Source of the DNA: Spongiibacter nanhainus
GTDB taxonomy: Bacteria > Pseudomonadota > Gammaproteobacteria > Pseudomonadales > Spongiibacteraceae
DNA length: 64,000 nucleotides
Direction: 5' to 3'
Assembly: GCF_016132545.1 (NCBI RefSeq)
Contig: NZ_CP066167.1
Span: forward strand, 2,197,001 to 2,261,000
Shown here: piece after piece, positions 26,708-37,016 of the stretch
Layout: each line of letters opens with the position of its first letter
Numbering within the stretch: the first letter of the stretch is position 1
Made by a program: the position numbers and the translations under genes
The notes under the pieces: model-generated
Seen by the model: the letters and a program-made list of their open reading frames with translations, nothing else
The model's database searches: none
What the model was told of the DNA's origin: nothing

Positions 26708-27928
26708 TCAGTCGATGCCGATACCGTCCAAGCTCGCCACAGTATGAATATCCTTGTCGCCGCGGCCCGACAAATTCACCACTATGCTCTGCTCCGGAGA
26801 CAGGGTAGCGGCGAGTTTTTCGGCGTAGGCAATCGCGTGGCTGGACTCCAGCGCCGGCATAATGCCCTCCACCAAGGTCAGTTTGCGGAATGCCGCCAGC
26901 GCTTCATCATCATTGATCGCGACATAATTAACTCGACCCACATCTTTCAACCAGGCGTGCTCTGGCCCCACGCCGGGGTAGTCCAAGCCTGCTGAAACCG
27001 AGTGGGTGTGCATGATCTGACCCGCCTCATCCTGCATCAGATAAGTGCGATTGCCATGCAGCACGCCGGGGGTACCGTCACTTAAGGGGGCGGCGTGCTC
27101 ACCCGTTGCCACTCCGTGGCCGCCAGCCTCTACGCCGTACATAGCCACACTGGCGTCGTCCAGGAAGGGGTGGAACAAGCCAATGGCATTGGAACCGCCG
27201 CCCACGCAAGCGACCAGGGCATCGGGCAATGAACCGGTCATTTCCAGGCATTGGCGCCGGGCTTCCCGTCCGATCACCGACTGAAAATCCCGCACCAGCA
27301 TCGGGTAGGGATGGGGCCCCGCCGCAGTGCCAATGATGTAAAAGGTGTCATCGACGTTGGTCACCCAATCCCGCATAGCCTCGTTCATGGCATCTTTGAG
27401 GGTTCGGGAGCCGGATTTAACCGAGATGACCTCGGCGCCCAACAGCTTCATCCGGTAAACATTGAGGGCCTGGCGGCGAATGTCCTCCTCACCCATGAAC
27501 ACCTGGCATTCCATGCCCAAGCGCGCGGCGATGGTGGCCGATGCCACACCGTGCTGGCCGGCGCCGGTTTCGGCGATCACCCGCTTCTTGCCCATATGCT
27601 TGGCCAGTAGCGCCTGCCCCACCGTGTTATTCACCTTGTGGGCACCGGTGTGGTTGAGGTCTTCTCGCTTGAGGTAGATCTGGGCACCGCCCACTTCCCG
27701 GGACCAACGCTCGGCGTGGTAGAGCGGTGAAGGCCGACCTACGTAGTGGGCGAGATCCCGATCCAGTTCGGCGACAAAATCAGGATCGTTGCTGAGCCGC
27801 TGGTAGGATGCAGCCAGCTCATCCAGGGCATAAATAAGTGTCTCTGACACGAAGCGCCCGCCGTAAGCACCGAAGTGCCCGCGTTCGTCGGGGAACTGTT
27901 GAAAATTGACCTGAGTGTTCTGTGTCAC
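26708..27928 (-). CDS. trpB: Tryptophan synthase beta chain
   Basis: A 406-residue PLP enzyme joining indole and serine. The N-terminal [14 protein letters not shown] is a TrpB hallmark, the PLP lysine lies in [10 protein letters not shown], and the phosphate loop is GGGSNAIG. Four bases separate it from trpF. In P. aeruginosa trpBA lie away from trpF, whereas here trpFBA are together. Confidence 0.97.
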   Translation of the reverse strand: MTQNTQVNFQQFPDERGHFGAYGGRFVSETLIYALDELAASYQRLSNDPDFVAELDRDLAHYVGRPSPLYHAERWSREVGGAQIYLKREDLNHTGAHKVNNTVGQALLAKHMGKKRVIAETGAGQHGVASATIAARLGMECQVFMGEEDIRRQALNVYRMKLLGAEVISVKSGSRTLKDAMNEAMRDWVTNVDDTFYIIGTAAGPHPYPMLVRDFQSVIGREARRQCLEMTGSLPDALVACVGGGSNAIGLFHPFLDDASVAMYGVEAGGHGVATGEHAAPLSDGTPGVLHGNRTYLMQDEAGQIMHTHSVSAGLDYPGVGPEHAWLKDVGRVNYVAINDDEALAAFRKLTLVEGIMPALESSHAIAYAEKLAATLSPEQSIVVNLSGRGDKDIHTVASLDGIGID

Positions 27929-27932
27929 TGCT

Positions 27933-28589
27933 TTACTTCTCCACCTCTAAACTGCCTGGGTAAGATTGGTCCGCCTGAGCAACAGCTCGGATGAATTGGC
28001 GAACCGCCTCGGCATTTTTGCGTCCGGGACGCGCTTCGACGCCACCGCTGACATCGACCCCGTAGGGTTTCACCTGGGCAATGGCCCGGGCCACATTATC
28101 AGGCCTTAGCCCCCCTGCCAGCACCGTTTGCGCCGCCAACTGCGGCGGAATGCGCTGCCATTCAAAGGTCTCGCCAGTGCCGCCTGGCACGCCCGGCTTG
28201 TAGCTATCCAGCAACAGGCCTCTGGCAGCGGGGTAGCTTGCAGCCACCGCTGCCACGTCCGCGTCATCGCGCATACGTAGGGCCTTAATGTAGGGGCGTC
28301 CCAAAGACTGGCAAAATGCAGGTGTTTCCTTGCCGTGAAGCTGCAAAAGATCCAGGTGACAGCGCTCCGCGATCTTCATGATGTCGTCGCGCTCTGCATC
28401 GACAAACAGGCCAACGCAGGTCACAAAAGGAGGCAATTGCGCAACAATTTCCGCCGCCGCCTCAGGGCTTACCGCTCGCGGGCTGGGCGGATAGAACACA
28501 AAGCCCAAGGCGTCCGCGCCAGCGTCAGCGGCAATGAGCGCATCTTCGACGCAAGTAATGCCGCAAATTTTTACGCGGGTACGATGCAC
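27933..28589 (-). CDS. trpF: Phosphoribosylanthranilate isomerase
   Basis: A 218-residue TIM barrel performing the Amadori rearrangement in tryptophan synthesis. The general base Cys is in VKICGIT (residue 9) and the general acid Asp in [12 protein letters not shown]. It leads the trpFBA group, with 84 bases between it and truA. I saw no leader-peptide attenuator in that gap. Confidence 0.95.
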   Translation of the reverse strand: MHRTRVKICGITCVEDALIAADAGADALGFVFYPPSPRAVSPEAAAEIVAQLPPFVTCVGLFVDAERDDIMKIAERCHLDLLQLHGKETPAFCQSLGRPYIKALRMRDDADVAAVAASYPAARGLLLDSYKPGVPGGTGETFEWQRIPPQLAAQTVLAGGLRPDNVARAIAQVKPYGVDVSGGVEARPGRKNAEAVRQFIRAVAQADQSYPGSLEVEK

Positions 28590-28673
28590 TCAGATTATTT
28601 CCGTCTACCAGCAGGGGCGCCGATTTTAGCAAATTCCCGCCATACTGTCTCGGAAAGGCGGCTATGCAGGCCC

Positions 28674-29510
28674 TTAAGTCTGCTCCCACCAGGACGGGCC
28701 TGGGGGAAGATTGGGCAGACCACACTCGGGAGGATAACTGACGTCCACCAGATACAAACCATCGGGGCGAGCAGTGACACCACCCTGGGTACGGTCGCGG
28801 CTATCGAGAACCTGCTGGGTCCAACCCGGCGCGGCCTGACCACTGCCTACCGCGGTCAATACGCCGACAATATTGCGCACCATGTGATGCAAAAAGGCAT
28901 TGCCCTGAATATCCACCACCACCAAGCGGCCGCGCCGGGACACATTGATAAAGTGGATGTTGCGCATCGCAGTGCGGGACTGGCAGGACGCCGCCCGAAA
29001 CGCGCTGAAGTCCCGCTCTCCCAGCAGACACTGGGCCTCCCGATGCATCAGCTCCTCATCAAGGGCTTGATCATACAGGGTTACTAGGCCGGAGAGGTGG
29101 GCAGAACGGCGGGCTTGATTGAGCAGGATATAGCGATAGCGCCGGGCCGTTGCAGAAAAACGAGCGTGGAAATCCGCCGCCATGGCGCCAGCCCAGATCA
29201 CAGCCACCGAGCTGGGCAGCTTGGCATTTGCCCCAGCCACCCAGGCCTTGAGGGAGCGGCCGGTGGGCGCGTCAAAATGCACGACTTGATGGCTGGCGTG
29301 AACCCCGGCGTCGGTCCGCCCCGCACACAGCGTGGTTACCGGCGCCGCGGCCACCTCGCTGAGCGCGCGGTCCAATACCGATTGCACCGTGGCAACCTCG
29401 GGCTGGCCCTGACTTTGCCAGCCCCGGAAAGCGCTGCCGTTGTACTCTACAATAAGGGCAATGCGCTGCCCCGCCGCCAGCGGCTGATCGTTAAAACGTT
29501 GGAAGGACAC
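28674..29510 (-). CDS. truA: tRNA pseudouridine(38-40) synthase
   Basis: A 278-residue enzyme. The catalytic Asp lies in CAGRTDAGVHASHQVVHF, and FLHHMVRNIVG is the family's C-terminal motif. It modifies positions 38-40 of tRNA anticodon arms. The start ATG is four bases after the fimV stop. The fimV-truA-trpF order is conserved in Pseudomonas. Confidence 0.96.
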   Translation of the reverse strand: MSFQRFNDQPLAAGQRIALIVEYNGSAFRGWQSQGQPEVATVQSVLDRALSEVAAAPVTTLCAGRTDAGVHASHQVVHFDAPTGRSLKAWVAGANAKLPSSVAVIWAGAMAADFHARFSATARRYRYILLNQARRSAHLSGLVTLYDQALDEELMHREAQCLLGERDFSAFRAASCQSRTAMRNIHFINVSRRGRLVVVDIQGNAFLHHMVRNIVGVLTAVGSGQAAPGWTQQVLDSRDRTQGGVTARPDGLYLVDVSYPPECGLPNLPPGPSWWEQT

Positions 29511-29514
29511 TGAC

Positions 29515-32500
29515 TTACAGCTGGTCGATCAGGCCCTGCGCTTCACTGCGCTGGGCGTCGTCGCCCTCTTCCAGCACCTCGTCGAGAATCTCCCGGGCGC
29601 CATCTTTGTCGCCCATGTCGACGTAGGCGCGAGCCAGATCCAGCTTGGTAGCCACCTCATCGGCATCACTGCCCAAAGAGAACTCACCGCCCTCCTCGGG
29701 GTCTGCGTCAAACTCGTCAAACACCAATTCCTCAACATCCAAATCACCGCTGTCGGTGGGAGCTGGGGTAGTGGCCTCCGGCGCGGCCACGGTGTCGTCC
29801 TGAGTTTGCATCAGTTCATCGGCGTAGTCGGCGCTTAGCTCACCATCCGCCTCGGCGTCGGCAGCCTCCATCAGGGCATTCAGCGTTTCTTCACTGCCAT
29901 CGTCTTCAAAGTCGAACTCGCTGCTCGTGTCACCGGCGCCCGCCAAGCTATCAGCAGCGCTGCTTTCCGCTTCCTCGCTGGCTGGCTCACTGCTTTCAAT
30001 ACTGAGGTCATCACTGTCAAAGGTGGTAGCGGGCTGACTCTCTACTTGCCGGTCGTCCTCGATGTCAGCATCGGGGCTGTCCAGGCTATCGCCAAAGTCT
30101 GCCCCCAGATCTGAGCTCAGGTCACTTTCCAGATCGACTGAGAAATCGTCTTCCGCGTCTGATGACTCAGGTTCGTTGGCGGATGCTTCCTCGCCCGCTT
30201 CTGAGGTCGCGTCATCGGCATCGAAATTAAAGTCGGAGAGGTCCATGTCCAGCTCGGACAAGTCGCTTTCCCCAGGTTCTTCGGCTAGCGGTTCTTCGGC
30301 CAGCGGTTCTTCTGCTGGAGTCTCTTCAGCCGGTGTTTCTAAAGCCAGCGGCTCTTCAGCTGTGTCTATGTCTAACGTTTCAGCCCCGCCCAAACCCGCT
30401 TCAGGTGCCACAGGTTCCGGATCCAAGGTATCCAATTCAAACTCGGACAAATCCATATCCAGTTCGGGATCGTCTTCCTGTGCCGGCTCGGAGAAACTGG
30501 CCTCCTCACCAGCGGCAGAAAACTCACTGCCCTGCTCTTCCGTCTCCCCAATCGCTGCGTCCAGGTCTCCCAGATCGAAGTCAGTGTCGAAATCCAGATC
30601 ACCCTCATCGGCATCGCGCTGGGCTTCTTCAAAGTCCAACTCAAAGTCACTGTTGCCCGCGACCTCAGTTTCGCTGTTATCCGATACCGATGGGCTTTCT
30701 TCCAGCTCGGCTTGAGTGACATCATCGGCCGGTGCTTCGAGTTCGCTGTCGCTGTCCAGGAAGGCCAGTTCGTCATCCAGTGCGTCCAGTGAAGCACTGT
30801 CGCTAGCCATGTCGCCACTCGCTGCGGCGCTGGGCTCATCCAACCAGTCGCTGACCCCCTCGATGGCAGACATCGATTCCTTGACCCTCGCTACGGCATC
30901 TTCGTCACCCATCTCACGAAGTTCGGCAAAGGCTTGCTGGAAGTTGTCCCGATCTCGGGTGTCCAGGTACAAGTCAATCAGTTTCACCCGCAGGGCACTG
31001 TTTTCCGGGTCCCGGGCGATGGCATTTTTCAGCAAACTGGAGGCCTGGTCATAGCGCCCATAGGCCACGTAAATCTCGGCTTCAGACATCACGTCGTCAG
31101 TCTGGGGCTGCACCGACTCGGCACCGCCTTCTGTGGCCGTTTCCCAAGCCGCGGACTGCTCCCAATCGGCACTGCCTTCGCTCAGGTCACTGTCTGAGGC
31201 CGGCTTGTCCAGATCCAGATCGTCGAGATCATCCAGGTCAAGGGAAGATGCCGCGGCAAAGGCGGTATCCTCACCGCTGCCCTCTTCGCCACCCTCGGCG
31301 CCGGGTTCTTCATTGAGCTGATCAAAATCCAAAGCGGTTTCAGCGGCGCCCGCCCCGTCAACAAACCCGGTGTTATCGTCGCCCTCAATAACGGGCTCAT
31401 ACTTGGGCTCGCCCTCGTCGCGATCTTTTGCTCGCTGCCGCAGGGCCAATATCAACAACACTATAATGACCAGGGCACCCAGAACCATTTGAACCATGCG
31501 GTTGCTGTACCAGGGCTCACTGCTGGATTGCGTGCTCTGCGCCGCAGGAGTTGGCTCAGACTCGCTGGCTTGCTTCGGTGTGGCGTCTTCCTGTTTGGCA
31601 GCGCCATCACTTTGTGCCGCCGCCTCATCTGCCGCATTGCTGTCTGCCACTACAGCGTCAGCCTGTCCCTCCGCTGCGCTTTCTTCTGTTGCTTCCGCGC
31701 TGCTGTCCTGCAAGTTTTGTTGATCCGTCTCGGCGAGATCGCTTTCACTGACGCCACTTTGCAGGGCCGCCAGCTGGCGGTTTTTCAGGGCAATCAGTTT
31801 TTGCAGTGTCTCGATCTGGGTCTCCATTTCCGTGACCCGGGACTGCATATTCTCGTTTTCAAGCTGCGCTCTCTCCAGCGCCTCCTTCTCTTCTTGCAGC
31901 TGACGCTCAAGGTCAGCGACATCACCGCTGCCAGCTTCACCTTCGCTGCCCGCACTCAGTGAAAAGCGCCCACCATCGCTGGATGCTGGCGCGGGACCCG
32001 TGGGCTCCGCTGATTTAGTGGCATCTACCTGTGGCGCAGTGGTCGCAGGCTCCGCTGCAGCGCTAGCGCTGGAGGCAGCCGGTTCGCCCCGCCAGCGGCG
32101 GTTTTGGTCGCGGATATCGGTAATTGCCTGATAGGGATCCACGGCCTGCACTTCAGATTCGCTGGGCAAACGCAGCACATAGCCGGATTTAATCTGGTTG
32201 ATATTGTTGCCGATGAACGCGTCGGGGTTCTTGTTGTAAATCGCGATCATGGTCTGCTGGGTGGTCACCAGCGCACTGGGGCGGAAACGCTCCGCCAGGC
32301 GCCACATGGTATCTTTGTGCTGAATGCGATATTCGTCGGGATCTTCAGCGGGGGGTAGCACCGTTTGCTGAGCTTCTGGCCGCGCCTCAGGGGCCACCGG
32401 CGCCGCAGGTCCCCGGGCACCGCCCGGCTCAACCACTTCAGACTTTTTTACCGTATTGTCCGCAGCGTCCGAAGCATTGCTGGTGGTATCCGTCGGCGAC

Positions 32501-32946
32501 GTCAACGCACTGCGCTGTGCGGCTTGCACCGGTGCGCTGTCACCACCGTATTGGGGAAGGTCCAGCAGCAGGGTATATTCCCGCAGCATGCGGCCATTGG
32601 GCCAGCGCAGCTCGACGATAAAATCGAGATAGGGTTCAACCACCGGGTCCTGAGTGGTCACCCGAATTTGGCTAAGCCCCGCTTCGTTGACCTCAACACT
32701 GAATTTAAGCTTGGACAAAAACTGAGTGCGGTCAATGCCAGACTCTTGGTAGGTCTGACGATCGGCCAGCTTGACGAGAATTTCCGCTTCGCTGAGTTCA
32801 CCCACGTCCCGCAGTGGGATGCTGGCCTCGAGGGGCTGGTTCAGGGAGGATTTGAGCGAGATTTCACCCACGCCCAGCGCATGCACCAGACCACTTTGCA
32901 GGACCCCGGCGAGAAGTACCGCCTTGGCCAGCCTGTTACTCAACAT
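29515..32946 (-). CDS. fimV: FimV-type polar scaffold protein
   Basis: A 1143-residue protein with an N-terminal signal (LAKAVLLAGVLQSGLVHALG), the FimV N-terminal domain (GEISLKSSLNQPLEA), a LysM-type peptidoglycan-binding region near residues 205-255, a coiled coil (about 345-405) and one membrane helix (MVQMVLGALVIIVLLILAL). Then comes a very long acidic cytoplasmic tail rich in Asp/Glu/Ser and a C-terminal TPR-like FimV domain (LDLARAYVDMGDKDGAREIL). FimV positions polar machines such as type IV pili and flagella. The acidic tail contains short tandem repeats (30275-30334). Confidence 0.93.
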   Translation of the reverse strand: MLSNRLAKAVLLAGVLQSGLVHALGVGEISLKSSLNQPLEASIPLRDVGELSEAEILVKLADRQTYQESGIDRTQFLSKLKFSVEVNEAGLSQIRVTTQDPVVEPYLDFIVELRWPNGRMLREYTLLLDLPQYGGDSAPVQAAQRSALTSPTDTTSNASDAADNTVKKSEVVEPGGARGPAAPVAPEARPEAQQTVLPPAEDPDEYRIQHKDTMWRLAERFRPSALVTTQQTMIAIYNKNPDAFIGNNINQIKSGYVLRLPSESEVQAVDPYQAITDIRDQNRRWRGEPAASSASAAAEPATTAPQVDATKSAEPTGPAPASSDGGRFSLSAGSEGEAGSGDVADLERQLQEEKEALERAQLENENMQSRVTEMETQIETLQKLIALKNRQLAALQSGVSESDLAETDQQNLQDSSAEATEESAAEGQADAVVADSNAADEAAAQSDGAAKQEDATPKQASESEPTPAAQSTQSSSEPWYSNRMVQMVLGALVIIVLLILALRQRAKDRDEGEPKYEPVIEGDDNTGFVDGAGAAETALDFDQLNEEPGAEGGEEGSGEDTAFAAASSLDLDDLDDLDLDKPASDSDLSEGSADWEQSAAWETATEGGAESVQPQTDDVMSEAEIYVAYGRYDQASSLLKNAIARDPENSALRVKLIDLYLDTRDRDNFQQAFAELREMGDEDAVARVKESMSAIEGVSDWLDEPSAAASGDMASDSASLDALDDELAFLDSDSELEAPADDVTQAELEESPSVSDNSETEVAGNSDFELDFEEAQRDADEGDLDFDTDFDLGDLDAAIGETEEQGSEFSAAGEEASFSEPAQEDDPELDMDLSEFELDTLDPEPVAPEAGLGGAETLDIDTAEEPLALETPAEETPAEEPLAEEPLAEEPGESDLSELDMDLSDFNFDADDATSEAGEEASANEPESSDAEDDFSVDLESDLSSDLGADFGDSLDSPDADIEDDRQVESQPATTFDSDDLSIESSEPASEEAESSAADSLAGAGDTSSEFDFEDDGSEETLNALMEAADAEADGELSADYADELMQTQDDTVAAPEATTPAPTDSGDLDVEELVFDEFDADPEEGGEFSLGSDADEVATKLDLARAYVDMGDKDGAREILDEVLEEGDDAQRSEAQGLIDQL
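30275..30334 (-). repeat. 15-bp tandem repeat within fimV
   Basis: Four in-frame 15-base units (30275-30289, 30290-30304, 30305-30319, 30320-30334; variants of GGTTCTTCGGCTAGC) encode successive Ala-Glu-Glu-Pro-Leu-like pentapeptides in the acidic tail. They would be prone to slippage that changes tail length without shifting frame. Confidence 0.8.
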
Positions 32947-33078
32947 ATCGTCACCGTTCTCATTGCGGATGGTATAGGAGTCCGAATTGCCACCAGGGAG
33001 CTCATGACTATCGGCATACGCCTTATCATGGTGGCACCAGACCTAGAATTTATATCCGGTATTTTGCGTAAATATTAG

Positions 33079-34047
33079 CTAGCTGGCGTTTTTTATCAAG
33101 AATTGAAGCAAAGAGATGCAAGTATTTACCACACCGTGGCGCAGATAATCCCCGCTCAGAGCGAAGCGAAAGGCATTGGGATTGCGACGATCGGCAAAGA
33201 GAGCCCCGACCTGTATCCGCTCACTGTCGGCCAGTGCGACCGCCGATGGGGCCTCACCGGGCAGGTAGTCCAGCAAGCTATTACCGGCCCATCGTTCCCG
33301 CAACGACGGCAAATCGACACTCTGGTCGGTTTCTACCCGTACTTGGCAAAGATGGGCATGAAAAGCAGAAGCCATGCTGGCAAGACAGTTTACCTGAGGC
33401 GCAAAATTACCCACCGTCAAAAGGCGGGACAGGTTTTGCTCGATCTCGGCAGCGGAGGCATCAACCGCGACATTAAAAGCCAGGGGTTGGGAAAAAGACG
33501 ACGCTGGTGGGGGCTGACCGTTGAGCATTCGCGCCGTTTCCGCCGCCAGCGTCTCCAAGCCAGGGCGACCGGCAACGGAGACTGGCAGCACAACGCTGAG
33601 ATCGATACGGGCAATACCCTCCACACCGGCAAGAGCCAGAGCCACATTGTGGCTCACCACATCGGCAATCGCCCAACTGAGGCTACCTGCCTCGCCGGGC
33701 AGGTCCGCCCCGACCAGTAGACAATCATCCCGCTGGGCCAGGATGTCGGCGCAGTCCAGTAGTCGAATTCCCGCATCTTCGGCCCGACTTACCAGCTCGC
33801 TATCCGGAAGGCCCGGCAGGACCAACAATACCTCAATCGCCGACAGATCCAGCGCCGATAGCGTTGTTAGCGGCAGTGGCCGCCCTCGATACATGGGCGG
33901 CTCTGCGTCATCGCTGTAGCCGATGGCTAAGGGTGATGGCATATGGAGCTCACCCAGCTTGTCGAGCAGCGTCTCGCCGACCAGGGTATCCACCCCAGCC
34001 ACCGCCACTTTATTCAGGTTTTCTAAGGTAGCCTCGGTGATGCTCAT
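33079..34047 (-). CDS. Usg-type paralogue of aspartate-semialdehyde dehydrogenase
   Basis: A 322-residue protein with an Asd-like Rossmann N-terminus (NKVAVAGVDTLVGETLLDKL) and dimerisation domain, but no equivalent of the catalytic Cys motif GNCTVS: the corresponding region reads GSLSWAIADVVSHNVALAL. It is therefore probably not a dehydrogenase. Homologues (USG-1) sit directly downstream of asd in many gammaproteobacteria, as here (stop and start adjoin). Function unknown. Confidence 0.85.
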   Translation of the reverse strand: MSITEATLENLNKVAVAGVDTLVGETLLDKLGELHMPSPLAIGYSDDAEPPMYRGRPLPLTTLSALDLSAIEVLLVLPGLPDSELVSRAEDAGIRLLDCADILAQRDDCLLVGADLPGEAGSLSWAIADVVSHNVALALAGVEGIARIDLSVVLPVSVAGRPGLETLAAETARMLNGQPPPASSFSQPLAFNVAVDASAAEIEQNLSRLLTVGNFAPQVNCLASMASAFHAHLCQVRVETDQSVDLPSLRERWAGNSLLDYLPGEAPSAVALADSERIQVGALFADRRNPNAFRFALSGDYLRHGVVNTCISLLQFLIKNAS

Positions 34048-35169
34048 CTAGCCGATGTCACCCATTAAAATACGCAGCATCCGGCGCAGCGGCTCAGCCG
34101 CACCCCAGAGCAGCTGATCACCCACGGTGAAGGCATTCAGGAACTGGTCGCCCATGTTGGTTTTGCGCAAACGCCCCACCGGTACACCCAAGGTACCAGT
34201 GACCGCAGTAGGGGTCAGTTTTGCGAGGGTGGATTCCTTGTCATTGGGCACCACGGAGACCCAGTCGTTGGCTGAGGCGATGATCTCTTCCACAGACTCA
34301 ATAGACACCGACTTATTTAGCTTGATGGTCAAGGCCTGGCTGTGGCAGCGCATGGCGCCGATACGCACACAGGTACCGTCAATCGGTACAGGGCTGGCGG
34401 AGCGACCGAGGATTTTGTTGGTTTCGGCCTGGGCTTTCCACTCTTCACGGCTCTGGCCATTTTCCAGGGCAGTATCGATCCAGGGCAACAAACTCCCCCC
34501 AAGGGCGTGGCCGAAGTTTTCTGTGGGGAAGGACTCGCCCCGCATGGCCTCAGCCACCTTGCGGTCGATGTCGAGGATATTACTGCGGGGGTCGGCCAGC
34601 TCGGTGGCGACACTGTCGCGGATGGCGCCCATCTGGTTGATCAGCTCCCGCATATTTTGCGCACCGGCGCCAGAGGCCGCCTGGTAAGTCTGGGCACTCA
34701 CCCAGTCCACCAAGCCTTCCCGGAACAGGCCACCAATGCCCATCAGCATCAGGCTGACGGTGCAGTTGCCGCCAATGTAGTTTTTAACCCCTTTATCGAG
34801 GCCACCCTTGATCACATCCAGGTTGACTGGATCGAGGATGATAATGGCGTCGTCTTCCATGCGCAGTGAGGACGCCGCGTCGATCCAGTAGCCGTCCCAA
34901 CCGCTGTCACGCAGGGGCTTGAATACTGATTTGGTGTAATCACCGCCCTGGCAGGAGATAATAATATCCATCGCTGCCAATTCGCCGATATCCGAGGCGT
35001 CTTTTAATGGCGGTATCTCGCGGCCAATAGCGGGACCCTCGCCCCCCACGTTGGAGGTGGTAAAGAAGATCGGCTCAATGCCGTCAAAGTCTTTCTCTTC
35101 CAACATGCGGCCCATCAATACTGAGCCAACCATGCCTCTCCAGCCTACAAATCCTACTTTTTTCATCAT
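34048..35169 (-). CDS. asd: Aspartate-semialdehyde dehydrogenase
   Basis: A 373-residue NADPH enzyme of the lysine/threonine/methionine branch. Rossmann start [14 protein letters not shown]; catalytic Cys136 in [17 protein letters not shown] lies five bases before the first of two adjacent ATG codons. It is followed immediately by the Usg-type paralogue and preceded by leuB (39-base gap). Confidence 0.97.
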   Translation of the reverse strand: MMKKVGFVGWRGMVGSVLMGRMLEEKDFDGIEPIFFTTSNVGGEGPAIGREIPPLKDASDIGELAAMDIIISCQGGDYTKSVFKPLRDSGWDGYWIDAASSLRMEDDAIIILDPVNLDVIKGGLDKGVKNYIGGNCTVSLMLMGIGGLFREGLVDWVSAQTYQAASGAGAQNMRELINQMGAIRDSVATELADPRSNILDIDRKVAEAMRGESFPTENFGHALGGSLLPWIDTALENGQSREEWKAQAETNKILGRSASPVPIDGTCVRIGAMRCHSQALTIKLNKSVSIESVEEIIASANDWVSVVPNDKESTLAKLTPTAVTGTLGVPVGRLRKTNMGDQFLNAFTVGDQLLWGAAEPLRRMLRILMGDIG

Positions 35170-35208
35170 TCCTGTCCTCTAACTTTGAAGTCATTTCAAC
35201 GCCGGGGT

Positions 35209-36297
35209 TTATTGGAATTCTTGGATTACAGCGTCACCCATTTCTGTGGTGCTCACAACTGCCTCGCCCTCTGCGGCAATATCCGCCGTGCGCAGGCCGC
35301 GGTCCAGCACCCGACTAACCGCATCTTCAATCGCCTGGGCCGCCTCCGCCTGATTAAGGGAATAGCGCAACATCATCGCCACTGACAGAATCGTCGCCAA
35401 TGGATTGGCCTTGTTTTGGCCGGCGATATCCGGTGCGCTGCCGTGACAGGGCTCGTACATGCCCTTGCCGTTTACGTCCAGTGATGCCGAAGGCAGCATG
35501 CCGATGGAACCGGTCAACATCGCAGCCGCATCGGAGAGAATGTCACCAAACATGTTGCCGGTCACCATTACATCAAACTGCTTGGGAGCCCGTACCAGCT
35601 GCATGGCGGCGTTATCCACATACATGTGGCTCAGCTCTACGTCGGGGTAATCCTTGGCCATGTCCTGAATCACTTCCCGCCACAACATGGTGACTTCCAA
35701 TACATTGGCCTTATCGACACTGCACAGCCGCCCACCGCGCTTGCGAGCCAATTCAAAGGCGACCTTGCCGATACGGCGAATTTCGGACTCACTGTAAACG
35801 TAGGTGTTGTAGCCCTGGCGCTCACCGCCCTCTAGCTCGCGGATGCCCCGGGGCTGACCAAAGTAAATGCCGCCGGTCAGCTCCCGCACAATCAGGATAT
35901 CCAGCCCAGCCACCAGTTCGGGCTTCAGCGAGGACGCATCGGCCAACTGGGGGTACAACAGCGCCGGGCGCAGATTGCCAAACAGATCCAGCTTGGAGCG
36001 AATCGCCAGCAAACCGGCTTTCTCTGGCCGCTCTGCAGGGGGCAGGTTATCCCATTTCGGGCCACCCACCGCACCCAGCAAAATGGCATCCGCCTTTTCG
36101 CACAGGGCCATGGTTTCCGACGGCAGCGCCGTGCCTGTGGCGTCGATGGCGGCGCCACCAACCAGAGCCTCTTCCAATGCGAGGTTGAGCTGCCACTTTT
36201 CATTGACCAGGCTCAGAACCCGACTGGCCTGGGCCATGATTTCTGGACCGATGCCGTCGCCGGCGAGGATCGCGATGGTTTTTGCTGTGCTTGTCAC
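35209..36297 (-). CDS. leuB: 3-isopropylmalate dehydrogenase
   Basis: A 362-residue member of the isocitrate/isopropylmalate dehydrogenase family catalysing NAD-dependent oxidative decarboxylation in leucine synthesis. Visible motifs: [12 protein letters not shown] at the start, [15 protein letters not shown], and the metal-binding [15 protein letters not shown]. It follows leuD by 74 bases in a leuCDB series. Confidence 0.97.
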   Translation of the reverse strand: MTSTAKTIAILAGDGIGPEIMAQASRVLSLVNEKWQLNLALEEALVGGAAIDATGTALPSETMALCEKADAILLGAVGGPKWDNLPPAERPEKAGLLAIRSKLDLFGNLRPALLYPQLADASSLKPELVAGLDILIVRELTGGIYFGQPRGIRELEGGERQGYNTYVYSESEIRRIGKVAFELARKRGGRLCSVDKANVLEVTMLWREVIQDMAKDYPDVELSHMYVDNAAMQLVRAPKQFDVMVTGNMFGDILSDAAAMLTGSIGMLPSASLDVNGKGMYEPCHGSAPDIAGQNKANPLATILSVAMMLRYSLNQAEAAQAIEDAVSRVLDRGLRTADIAAEGEAVVSTTEMGDAVIQEFQ

Positions 36298-36371
36298 GTT
36301 GGCAATTTCCTATCTAGGTAGCAGAGCGCGCGTGGCGCGTCTCACTCTAAGAGTCAAAATTCTGGATCAAT

Positions 36372-37016
36372 CTAACTGGCTCTAAACAACCAGGGCGATT
36401 TTTGCTGCCATTTGGCTTCGAAGGCGCGAATGTCCTCGGCGTCCTCCAGAGTCAGGCCAATGTCGTCCAGACCGTTAATCAGGCAATGTTTGCGGAAGCT
36501 GTCCACCTCGAAGGGAATCTCGTCCCCGGATGGCGTGCGAATAGTTTGCGCCGGCAGATCGACCTCGAGGGCATAAGCCTCTTGATCGTACATTTCCTTA
36601 AAGAGCTTATCGACAATTTCTGCTTTTAAAACAATAGGAAGTATCCCATTTTTAAAGCAGTTATTGAAAAATATATCGGCAAAACTGGGGGCGATGACAC
36701 AGCGAAACCCATAATCTTCCAGCGCCCAGGGCGCGTGCTCACGGCTGGAACCGCAGCCGAAATTTTCCCTGGCCAGCAAGATCGAGGCTCCCCGATAGCG
36801 CGCCTGGTTGAGAGGGAAATCCGGGTTTAATGGACGCTGACTGCAGTCCTGGCCGGGGCGCCCTTCATCCAGATAGCGCAGTTCATCAAACAGGTTGGGG
36901 CCAAAGCCACTGCGCTTGATGGACTTCAGAAACTGCTTGGGGATGATCATGTCGGTGTCGACATTGGCGCGATCCATCGGCGCGGCTATGCCTTTGAGAG
37001 TGGTAAAGGCTTTCAT
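36372..37016 (-). CDS. leuD: 3-isopropylmalate dehydratase small subunit
   Basis: A 214-residue swivel-domain subunit. [14 protein letters not shown] and [15 protein letters not shown] are its signatures. Its start overlaps the leuC stop by four bases (ATGA), coupling production of the two subunits of the isomerase that converts 2- to 3-isopropylmalate. Confidence 0.97.
   Translation of the reverse strand: MKAFTTLKGIAAPMDRANVDTDMIIPKQFLKSIKRSGFGPNLFDELRYLDEGRPGQDCSQRPLNPDFPLNQARYRGASILLARENFGCGSSREHAPWALEDYGFRCVIAPSFADIFFNNCFKNGILPIVLKAEIVDKLFKEMYDQEAYALEVDLPAQTIRTPSGDEIPFEVDSFRKHCLINGLDDIGLTLEDAEDIRAFEAKWQQKSPWLFRAS

Noticed and set aside
30062-30715. Long Ser-rich open frame antisense to fimV
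   Set aside because: It mirrors the acidic Asp/Glu/Ser codons of fimV; composition explains it.
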